Shown here piece after piece: positions 53,265 to 60,193 of a stretch of 64,000 bases of DNA. The notes below the pieces were generated by a model. It did no database searches. It was not told the origin of the DNA and saw only the letters and a list, made by a program, of their open reading frames with translations. The stretch is from Pedobacter frigiditerrae (GTDB taxonomy: Bacteria > Bacteroidota > Bacteroidia > Sphingobacteriales > Sphingobacteriaceae). The stretch spans positions 186,001 through 250,000 of the forward strand of contig NZ_SJSK01000005.1 of assembly GCF_004331645.1 (NCBI RefSeq), written 5' to 3'. Numbering within the stretch: position 1 is the stretch's first letter; every line of letters starts with the position of its first letter. The position numbers and the translations under genes were made by a program.

Positions 53265-55148
53265 CTAAACAAACGCGCCTGTGGGGAAATTCTTCATAAG
53301 AATGACCTTTGCTCCGTCTTCAAACTGCAACATCCCTATGCTACGGTCAAAAAAGTCTGTGATCCTAAAGTGTTTTTCGACAACTGATTTTAATCCCTTG
53401 TTGTTGTATACACTAAGGGCTTTTGCATAATCCCTGTCAGCAACTATTTTTTTCAGTTCAGTTCTTCTTTCTTCCGCCCACTTGTTTATGTCTACCTGTC
53501 GGGTAAACTCCTTATAATTAGTATCGACTTCCGAAATGTCATTCCCTTTTGACACATGGGAATTGTTGAAGTAATAATTTATTTTCGCAGAGACGTAATG
53601 AGCAACCTGCATTTCCAAATCTTTTTCCAGCTTTTCGATTACCCCGGCCTTTATCCCGGCAATCTCCTCAGCTCCTTTCATTATCCTTGGTGCCATTGAT
53701 GAAAGAAACGATTCATCCAAAAAAAGGTTTTCTATCTCCGCTACCGGCAGGGGATGAATCTTATATGGGCTAAGTGCGCTGAGCCTTTCAGCACCATAAT
53801 GGTCAGAATCTATTATCCCAAAGGCTTTTGTAGCAATGTCTGGGATCTTGTTAAAAGCCTTTGTATAATTGATTACATCTCCACAACTATCCACAGGCAT
53901 TACAGTCATATTTGGAAACAAAAGCTCATAAATCCGGACATCATTACTTCCTTTTTTACCTTCGCAAAAAAGTATGTTCTTTCTGCTTCCAAGTAGTTCC
54001 ATAAGCAGGGGCTCTGGCATTCCCGTTTCAGGTAGACTCTCGATTTCCCAATGATCGGGATGGGTAAATGAACGGATCCAGACCTTACTGGCCGTCGTGC
54101 GGCTTGAGGCGAAATCAAGGTCATGTGTGAGATAAACAAAAATACAGTCCTGTCTGGCTGTTTCCAGAGCATCCCATAATTTGTTGAGAACAGTTTTGTG
54201 CAGGAACATTTCGGGCTCATCCACAATGATGAAACCATCCTTCGGTGCCTGGAGTACCTGTGCAATAAGGTAGAGCATGACTTTTTCTCCATCGCTCATC
54301 TCAAATACCGGATAAATTCCTTCAGGTGCACGCACTATAAGATTTATGCCATCTTCGCAGTCCATTTGGCGATGTTCAATCAAACTGTTCCATATCTTGA
54401 GCGTTTGGTCCAATCTTGTCTGTGGTATCTCACCCACGGTTCCCCCGGCCCGGATTTCATTGAGATACTTATTGCCGATCGCGCTACGTTCTGCGAGGAG
54501 ATTGTTCAGAAGCCTCATAAATTCAAATCCTACTGCGGGGACAGCATCAGTCGCATTCCCGTCAGCGTTGTAACTGGTCTTAAAATTCTTTGTTACTTTT
54601 TGCAGTTGTAGAAGTTTGGCACTGGTTTGCTCGAAATTCGATATGCCCTGAAATACCGGAATAATTAGCAGTTTCTGCGCAGAAATCACAACTCCGCTGG
54701 AAGGAAGATATTGTCTTAGTTTTTCAGAAAGGGATGTCTTACCGCTCCCATTGGCCCCTACAGCAACAATATTTCCGTTAAAAAAGCCGAGCATCGAAAA
54801 CAGGTTCAAATTGAATTCCGACTTCTCAAGGTGGGAAATGATACTATCGCGCTTGGCAATGATTTCCGTTTTAAGCTGCTTGGCAAAGTCTTCCGACATT
54901 TCTTGACCTGCCAAGGATAGACTATAGAATGATCCGAAAGCAATTACATTCTTGTGGAACAGATCAAAATGGTTTTGCGACAGTGCATCCGGTAACTGGG
55001 CTTCTAACTTGGAAAGATAATGGATTGTTTTTTTATAAAGCTCCAAGTCTTGCTCGCCTAATTTTGCGGTTTCAGCATCTTTAAGGTTTTGTGATACCTG
55101 TTTTGAGGTGTGGTTAATCTGATGGAGCAGCTTTTCTTTAAGAGACAT
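53265..55148 (-). CDS. AAA/ABC-type ATPase with TOPRIM-like (DUF4435/OLD-type) domain
   Basis: A 627-aa protein. A helical N-terminus (1-125) precedes an ABC-type ATPase: P-loop GANGSGKT at 131-138, signature-like EMSDGEKVM near 283-291, Walker B FIIVDEPE at 306-313 and the His-loop YLTHD at 339-343. From about 385 follows a TOPRIM-like domain with Glu396 in LFCEGKKG and Asp447/Asp449 in IIDSDH. This is the layout of OLD-family and DUF4435 defence nucleases. The helical C-terminus is unrecognised. No UvrD-like GajB partner is next to it. A single gene on the minus strand. Confidence 0.82.
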   Translation of the reverse strand: MSLKEKLLHQINHTSKQVSQNLKDAETAKLGEQDLELYKKTIHYLSKLEAQLPDALSQNHFDLFHKNVIAFGSFYSLSLAGQEMSEDFAKQLKTEIIAKRDSIISHLEKSEFNLNLFSMLGFFNGNIVAVGANGSGKTSLSEKLRQYLPSSGVVISAQKLLIIPVFQGISNFEQTSAKLLQLQKVTKNFKTSYNADGNATDAVPAVGFEFMRLLNNLLAERSAIGNKYLNEIRAGGTVGEIPQTRLDQTLKIWNSLIEHRQMDCEDGINLIVRAPEGIYPVFEMSDGEKVMLYLIAQVLQAPKDGFIIVDEPEMFLHKTVLNKLWDALETARQDCIFVYLTHDLDFASSRTTASKVWIRSFTHPDHWEIESLPETGMPEPLLMELLGSRKNILFCEGKKGSNDVRIYELLFPNMTVMPVDSCGDVINYTKAFNKIPDIATKAFGIIDSDHYGAERLSALSPYKIHPLPVAEIENLFLDESFLSSMAPRIMKGAEEIAGIKAGVIEKLEKDLEMQVAHYVSAKINYYFNNSHVSKGNDISEVDTNYKEFTRQVDINKWAEERRTELKKIVADRDYAKALSVYNNKGLKSVVEKHFRITDFFDRSIGMLQFEDGAKVILMKNFPTGAFV

Positions 55149-55283
55149 AGTCTTGATTTAGATAAAATATTGATGTACGAATTTAAGTAATATATAGAAG
55201 ATGAATTAGCCTAAGGGAGCTTAACCCTAATGGAACAGCAAAACAACTGGGAAACCTGTATTTCACCACCAACCCATTAAGAT

Positions 55284-55297
55284 AAGCTTGCAAGCTT
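55284..55297. repeat. Perfect 14-bp palindrome AAGCTTGCAAGCTT
   Basis: Located in the 209-base gap between the ATPase gene start (55148) and the AbiV-like gene stop (55358). It may be part of a terminator or binding site. The AT-rich island ends about here, so it also lies near the right edge. Confidence 0.3.
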
Positions 55298-55357
55298 TAC
55301 AATAAAATGCCCTGTTGCTGCATCAATCAACAAAGCTCGGCCGAAATTTGATCGAAC

Positions 55358-56038
55358 CTAACCTTTAACCAGGTTAAGCTGCCTTATCGTCTCTAGCCTT
55401 AGGTCATCCATCTTGATGAAATTAAATTCCTTCATCCACTTTCGCACCCTATTATCGGGAGCCTGCTCGATCCTGCGCAGGAACCTTGGCACTTCCGCGC
55501 GGATCAAGGATACGGTACTCCTCGCAACCTCGACCTCATACGGGTCAATCGCTCCGGGATCGATCAGTCTTTTGTCATGGTCAACATAAAACGCCTTATG
55601 CTTTCGCCCTTCCGCATCTTCCCACCATATATGGGCGGTATATCCCAAAAATGCGTTGAGGGCAAACACGCTAAAGCCCGTCCAGAAACCGTCGATCTTC
55701 TTTTCTGGGTCCATCAGCCTTATCAGCACAAGGAACAAGGGAAACATATCCTTCAAAATCTCGTGCCGAGCGGTATGGCTGTAAAAAAGCCTCGCAAACC
55801 AGGGACGTGCTTTCAGGCTGGCATCCCTTGCCACCAGCAGGCAAAAGAAAGATTTCACCATCTCCTCCGAACCAAGGATATAGTGTGCCGTGGCATTCTG
55901 GTGCTCGCCGGCTGTATAAAGAATATCTGCGCACCTGAAATGGCGCAGTCCGTTCAGCTCCATAGCAGGGTACATTTCCAAAAACTGCCCCGAGCTCAAC
56001 TGGTAATAATAATCCTTTGGCCTTGTATTAACTGCCAT
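55358..56038 (-). CDS. AbiV-like abortive infection protein
   Basis: A 226-aa helical protein. The segments RHFRCADILYTAGEHQNATAH, ILGSEEMVKSFFCLLVARD and ARLFYSHTARHEILKDMFPLF follow the AbiV pattern (AExLL, EEhxKa, FxxHxxK), a HEPN-related family that in lactococci blocks phage translation. It lies two bases after the lipoprotein gene and is cotranscribed with it. Its GC is higher than the island core, so it may be host-side. Family is likely, function by analogy. Confidence 0.6.
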   Translation of the reverse strand: MAVNTRPKDYYYQLSSGQFLEMYPAMELNGLRHFRCADILYTAGEHQNATAHYILGSEEMVKSFFCLLVARDASLKARPWFARLFYSHTARHEILKDMFPLFLVLIRLMDPEKKIDGFWTGFSVFALNAFLGYTAHIWWEDAEGRKHKAFYVDHDKRLIDPGAIDPYEVEVARSTVSLIRAEVPRFLRRIEQAPDNRVRKWMKEFNFIKMDDLRLETIRQLNLVKG

Positions 56039-56040
56039 AG

Positions 56041-56586
56041 TTATTTAAGGGATTTAATGATCAATGTCCTTAGCCTGTCAAAAGCAGCTGTATCGCGATC
56101 ATCTACCTGACAGCTTGCCGAAATAAAAACACCACCTTTTAAGATTGTTCTACGGAAATAGAGCTGAGCGCCCTTCTCGCCAGTTACCTCGCAAAAATTT
56201 TCCTTTTGCAGGCTAGTGGTGATTGCCAGCCTTGGCGAATCAAGTGAGTCAAGTTTCAGGGCCTCCCTATAATAGCCTTTGATCCCTTCACCATTTATGT
56301 CAGTTATCCCGGAAGCCCGCATCACCTCATTACCCCTGGCATCGGTAAATATCCTGCCATCCCCGTTGTCGCTCTCTGGCTGGGCAACCAGGTTTTTAGG
56401 ATAATCTATGCAGAAACCAAACCTGGCATTGCAATCGGTATTATTTTGCGTAGAAACAGCCGCAGGGCTGATCAGTGAGTTGGCCACAGGTTTTACTGAA
56501 CCAGTAGCCATTTTATTATTTCCGGTACAGGCGCCCAACATCAGAAGCCAGGCCCCAGGTAAACCGATCGATAAGATCCTCTTCAT
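56041..56586 (-). CDS. Hypothetical lipoprotein, 181 aa
   Basis: The lipoprotein start is best at the ATG 56586 (MKRILSIGLPGAWLLMLGACTGN), not the earlier ATG at 56646. The mature part has a beta-rich fold with FGFCIDYPKNLVAQPESDNGD and TDARGNEVMRASG, and two or three cysteines. No family recognised. It precedes the AbiV-like gene in one transcript. Confidence 0.65.
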   Translation of the reverse strand: MKRILSIGLPGAWLLMLGACTGNNKMATGSVKPVANSLISPAAVSTQNNTDCNARFGFCIDYPKNLVAQPESDNGDGRIFTDARGNEVMRASGITDINGEGIKGYYREALKLDSLDSPRLAITTSLQKENFCEVTGEKGAQLYFRRTILKGGVFISASCQVDDRDTAAFDRLRTLIIKSLK

Positions 56587-56981
56587 GAGCGTTAATTTGG
56601 CACAATATACAAAAAACCTATTAAGCATAAATGTTCCAAATACCACAAGATGCGGATAGCCATTCCTACTAGGTAGTTAACTAAGCCTAGTATTTCACCA
56701 AGACATACAACCTAAAAAATAATCAACTGACAGACCTTTCATAATGAGTAGCTTTAACAAACTTATACCCCTTTTCATGATGTTGAGTGTTGCATAGATG
56801 AACCTTTGAATCCCTTACATGCTAACCTAAAACGTGTATCCTCTACTGACGGGTTGTACCATCTTCTACCCAACCTAGTGGGTTATTGCAAGAATTGGAT
56901 TTTTATGATTGCCGTCATCTTTGTTTGTACAAAAAATTCTAATTCGATGATATTTTTACACATTCAACAATTTCCTGGGAC
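56587..56981. other. 395-base region, nothing firm
   Basis: Contains the leader of the lipoprotein gene and the downstream end of the small membrane gene. Six-frame reading shows no continuous protein-like frame, no strong hairpin and no consensus promoter. Confidence 0.4.
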
Positions 56982-57179
56982 TTAACGATGGAATCTTACT
57001 TTAGCTTCTTCACGTATTAATTCTTTTGATCTAAAATAACCGAAAGAACTAAGCATAAAGCAAATTACTATTGCAATTACGCAAAAAATCTTATTGAATG
57101 AGTTAGCCTCATCCCAGTTCTTATAAATAAAGAAGACATAGGCTCCTAGCAATACGACTATACCAAGTGGAATTGACAT
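56982..57179 (-). CDS. Small two-helix membrane protein
   Basis: A 65-aa protein with two membrane helices (IPLGIVVLLGAYVFFIYKNW and NKIFCVIAIVICFMLSSFGYF) and a charged C-terminus (RSKELIREEAKVRFHR). Typical of small Bacteroidota membrane proteins of unknown function. It is 50 bases after the OB-fold-like gene and may be cotranscribed. Confidence 0.55.
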   Translation of the reverse strand: MSIPLGIVVLLGAYVFFIYKNWDEANSFNKIFCVIAIVICFMLSSFGYFRSKELIREEAKVRFHR

Positions 57180-57228
57180 CGTATAAATAAATTAGAAATA
57201 AAGTCTGAAGTTTAGGAGGATTTTAAAT

Positions 57229-57570
57229 CTACTTGATCTGCTTAACCTCATTCACAACAATCTGCGGCCTATCATTATACAAAACCAATTTACCAGTAAC
57301 ACACACCCTTTTGTACAAATAAGTCTTTTCAGGCTCAGTAAACTTTCCAAGGTCCGCCTTATAAATGACCACAGTCAACAATTGCTTTGGAAAAGCAGCA
57401 CCCAGATTAATTAAGGTTAAACCATTCAATGCCCTAGTCGTATACACAGAATCACAAATGGTTACCGAATCACCAATGTGTTTAGCCACATCCTTGATAT
57501 CAATTTTAGTTTGGCTTTTTGCAGCCAGGCAAATAAATAACAATAAAGCTAGAGATGATAATTTTTTCAT
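57229..57570 (-). CDS. Exported OB-fold-like small protein
   Basis: A 113-aa protein with a signal peptide (MKKLSSLALLLFICLAAKS) and a small beta-barrel-like body: KIDIKDVAKHIGDSVTICDSV, LTVVIYKADLGKF, KRVCVTGKLVLYNDRPQIVV. The final GKLVLYNDRPQIVVNEVKQIK is the usual end of the exported OB-fold (DNA/oligosaccharide-binding-like) group. It is the intact member of a duplicated pair; its copy at 58226-58463 is decayed. Confidence 0.7.
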   Translation of the reverse strand: MKKLSSLALLLFICLAAKSQTKIDIKDVAKHIGDSVTICDSVYTTRALNGLTLINLGAAFPKQLLTVVIYKADLGKFTEPEKTYLYKRVCVTGKLVLYNDRPQIVVNEVKQIK

Positions 57571-57596
57571 GATTGAAGGTAATGAAATTAATTAAG

Positions 57597-57724
57597 CTAG
57601 AGATTAGATTCAACTAGCAGTTTAAAAGCTAACAATCGATCTAGCAAAGGCTTGTTAATGTTTTTAATTTGGTTCTTTCTAAATTGAAAATGGCTTTCGA
57701 GAAAAAGGATAAATCATTAATCTT
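57597..57724 (-). pseudogene. Truncated, frameshifted copy of the DUF6965 gene
   Basis: Translation near the end gives NKPLLDRLLAFKLLVESNL and a TAG at 57597, matching the end of the intact gene at 58490-58699 (NEPLLDRLLAFKLLIESNL). Upstream FLESHF and KIND segments are recognisable but in a different phase, and the N-terminal third is absent. It sits directly before the intact OB-fold-like gene, as the intact DUF6965 gene sits before the decayed OB copy. Confidence 0.8.
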
Positions 57725-57744
57725 AGGCCCTTTCCTTTATATAG

Positions 57745-58053
57745 CTAATAACCAAAGTGAATGATCTCACCACCTTTCTTCTTTAACTCGATCCATTTCC
57801 TGCCTTTTAATTTAAATATACTATCCCCCACTTCTATCTGATGTTTAAAATTCTCAGTGACACCTAAGTAAAACTCTTTACCATTGACTTTAATTGTTGG
57901 TGCATCTTTAAAATCATAGCCCACTTGTTGGACCTTACCATCAAATGCCATAGACATAAAATCACTCCGATCCGATACCGAACGATAAATTGAAACTGTT
58001 AAAACTATTCCAATAGCAATGGCAATAAATACCATTTTTCTTTTATCAATCAT
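57745..58053 (-). CDS. Small membrane-anchored hypothetical protein
   Basis: A 102-aa protein with one N-terminal helix (MVFIAIAIGIVLTVSIYRSV) and a beta-rich exported part (AFDGKVQQVGYDFKDAPTIKVNG, QIEVGDSIFKLKGRKWIELKK). No family recognised. It lies between the two halves of the tandem duplication and is not itself duplicated. Confidence 0.6.
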   Translation of the reverse strand: MIDKRKMVFIAIAIGIVLTVSIYRSVSDRSDFMSMAFDGKVQQVGYDFKDAPTIKVNGKEFYLGVTENFKHQIEVGDSIFKLKGRKWIELKKKGGEIIHFGY

Positions 58054-58225
58054 TTTTAATCATAAATTTAACACACTCCGGGCGAGCATCCTGAATAAAC
58101 TTAAACCAAAATACAATAAATTAATCTAATTAGGATATGACTTAAATTCACTATATGTGTGATATAAAAATAAAAGAATTTACTGAATCAGTAACACAAA
58201 CCTTTTTATTTAAGTAAGTTCTTTC
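58054..58225. other. Intergenic spacer before the decayed OB-fold copy
   Basis: A 172-base AT-rich stretch with no frame or hairpin that I can support; probably the leader of the 102-aa gene. Confidence 0.35.
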
Positions 58226-58463
58226 TACTCGGCAAATTTAGCTAGGTCTGTTTCGTAAATTACCACAGTTAACAATTGCTTTGGAAAAGCAGCGCCAAAT
58301 TAATCAAGGTTAAACCATTCAATGCCCTAGTGGTATACACAGAATCGCAAATGGTTACCGTATCGCCAATGTGTTTAGCCACATCCTTGATATCAATTTT
58401 AGTTTAGCTTTTGGCAGCCAGGCAAATCAATAACAATAAAGCCAGAGATGATAATTTTTTCAT
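58226..58463 (-). pseudogene. Decayed duplicate of the OB-fold-like gene
   Basis: The ATG at 58463 and signal peptide (MKKLSSLALLLLICLAAKS) are intact, then CAA has become TAA at the next codon. Further on, one base is missing relative to the intact copy (GCAGCGCCAAATT for GCAGCACCCAGATT), and the 3' end diverges and is cut off. Similarity to 57355-57572 is high, roughly nine bases in ten by eye over the first 190 bases. Confidence 0.9.
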
Positions 58464-58489
58464 GATTGAAGGTAATCAAATTACGCTTA

Positions 58490-58699
58490 TTAAAGATTAG
58501 ATTCTATTAACAGCTTAAAGGCTAACAAGCGATCTAATAATGGCTCATTAATATTTGTAATGGGATTATTTCTTAATGGAGAAAAATGGCTTTCGAGAAA
58601 TTGGCTTACGTCATTAATCTTAGTGGCTGGGTTTAAGTAGAGCGGTGCCGCCGGGAGCTCCACGCTCTTAAACCATTGTTCTAGTTCGGGGATTGTCAT
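58490..58699 (-). CDS. DUF6965-type small protein
   Basis: A 69-aa protein (MTIPELEQWFKSVELPAAP ... LYLNPATKINDVSQFLESHF) of the DUF6965 type, soluble, function unknown. These small proteins are widespread in Sphingobacteriaceae. It is the intact partner of the remnant at 57597-57724. Confidence 0.7.
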   Translation of the reverse strand: MTIPELEQWFKSVELPAAPLYLNPATKINDVSQFLESHFSPLRNNPITNINEPLLDRLLAFKLLIESNL

Positions 58700-58808
58700 G
58701 TTACAAAATTAAATGATTTTCTTAACTGCTTTTGTAAAATCTATCAACAACGATTGAAAATATACCCATAATATTCGATAAATTCACTTACCTAAATTAG
58801 CACCAAAA

Positions 58809-58850
58809 CAAAAAAAGAGCGAGCACCAAATTGGTTAACTCGCTCTTAAA
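58809..58850 (-). terminator. Intrinsic terminator of the four-helix-bundle gene
   Basis: On the minus strand AAGAGCGAG (58847-58839) pairs with CTCGCTCTT (58823-58815) around a 15-base loop, followed by a T-run (complement of A at 58809-58816). It lies 47 bases beyond the stop at 58897. Confidence 0.85.
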
Positions 58851-58896
58851 GAATTCAGCACCCAATCGTCGTGCCTGTAATAATGTAAATAGAGGC

Positions 58897-59355
58897 CTAT
58901 CTATCCTTATATTTCTGTTCCAGCACTTCTATTTCCTTCAATGCCTCTGCAATACCGTTACGTTGCGTGGTTAGCAAATCCAAATGGTCGCTATGCAATT
59001 CATTATCCTTAATCGCCATGTCGTATTTTTCTAGCGCAGCCTTTTCTCCCGTTACCACCGCACCTAAAACAGCCGTTTCGCTTTGATCGGTCAAGGCTTC
59101 CTTGATATCGATCCAGGTACGGTGTATGGCACCCAGGATACCACCCTCTTCATTTTCAGAGTGCCCGCCATGCTTGGCAAGGTGAGATTTCAATTCATTT
59201 TCATATAAGGCCCTTTCGGCAACATACTTTAAAAAAACTGCTTTCAATTCTACATTATCGGTAGATTCTGCTGCTGATTGGTAACCTTCCTTACCATCGT
59301 TGATGATGGATACTAAACCTTTTAGGTCTGATATAATTTCTTGATTGTTTTCCAT
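58897..59355 (-). CDS. PA2169-family four-helix-bundle protein (DUF2383)
   Basis: A 152-aa ferritin-like helical protein (IISDLKGLVSIINDGKEGYQS, LYENELKSHLAKHGG, LGAIHRTWIDIKEALTDQSETAVLGAVVTGEKAAL). The family is linked to stress responses, but no biochemical activity is established. Length and all four helices are normal. Monocistronic with a strong terminator. Just upstream (minus strand) a TTG-N18-TGTCTTTG resembles a promoter with two departures from consensus. Confidence 0.88.
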   Translation of the reverse strand: MENNQEIISDLKGLVSIINDGKEGYQSAAESTDNVELKAVFLKYVAERALYENELKSHLAKHGGHSENEEGGILGAIHRTWIDIKEALTDQSETAVLGAVVTGEKAALEKYDMAIKDNELHSDHLDLLTTQRNGIAEALKEIEVLEQKYKDR

Positions 59356-59683
59356 GATAAATTGTTTTTTTTATACAAACCCACAAACAGCGCTAATGTT
59401 TCAACAATCGCACAACCATCAAAGACATACCATAAGCAATGCCAGCAACAGCCAAACCATCCTATCTAGATTTTGAAATTGACAGTTATCCTTGGAAAAA
59501 GGTCATTGATTAAGCTTTTAAAGGGCTCAACGGATAAGGGAGGTGACCACCCCCCCTACTTACCCTTTCCCGGTCAGGTGAGAAATCTGCACCACCTACC
59601 GGTGAGAACAAGCGTTCCCCGGGTTAGAGACCACGCAACAAAGGAGATATTTTCAGGTGGCTGGAATTTTAAAATAAAATCAG

Positions 59684-60085
59684 ATGAGGCAATTGAGTTT
59701 TTTTACGGAAGCTGGGCAAAGTGCCAGATTACCCATTGAGGTCTTAGCATACCATCCAACTATTATTGAAGATAGCTTGGGCCATGAATTAATTGATGCC
59801 GTACCTGCCGCGGTAAGGTTGCCAGCCTGGAAAACATCACTTCTTGCTGCTGCTGCCATAATAGGCAATCATTTGATCACGAAAATTTATCTCGTAAAAA
59901 TCCTGAGGCTGGGCAAAAACTCTGATTACAGGGCAATTGCCAGACTGTTTCTCCCCTTAGTTCAATGGCAACCGAGTTTTCCATTAAAAACCCCAAGCAA
60001 TCCCCTTCCCTGCCATAACAGATCTCAACGGCACCGACCTTCGGGTAGAGGCTGGAAGGTAATTTATAGGTTGAGATCTATTTAA
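59684..60085 (+). pseudogene. Probable remnant of an AlkB-like dioxygenase gene
   Basis: The first 45 codons (MRQLSFFTEAGQSARLPIEV, LAYHPTIIEDSLGHELIDAV, ...PAWKT) look like the start of AlkB-family 2-oxoglutarate dioxygenases (short QLSLF leader, then LPIEILEY.P). The later frame lacks the HxD...H iron site and the RinLTFR end, and looks like out-of-frame or decayed sequence. Alternatively the 402-base frame is chance. The region 59356-59683 before it shows no gene. Confidence 0.35.
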
Positions 60086-60102
60086 AAGTGCTGGGTCTAA
60101 AG

Positions 60103-60132
60103 TTGTATTGCTCTTGCATTTTTATATATTTG
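60103..60132 (+). promoter_or_regulatory. Consensus Bacteroidota promoter of the sensor kinase gene
   Basis: TTG at 60103-60105, exactly 19 bases, then TATATTTG at 60125-60132: a full match to TTG-N19-TAnnTTTG. The ATG is 61 bases downstream at 60194, giving a leader of about 55 bases. Confidence 0.75.
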
Positions 60133-60193
60133 ACAGATATCTCTCTCAATTACAATACACTCCGAATATTTAATCTTTATATAGAGCGTAAAT

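Noticed and set aside
53265..55148. Complete Gabija system
   Set aside because: The ATPase-TOPRIM protein is GajA-like in layout, but no UvrD-like GajB gene is adjacent on either side.
39736..55357. Island as a tRNA-integrated element
   Set aside because: No tRNA-like sequence or integrase was found at either edge, and I could not find flanking direct repeats by eye.
59473..59739. 88-codon plus-strand frame
   Set aside because: It runs through non-coding sequence into the AlkB-like remnant in another phase and has no recognisable motif.
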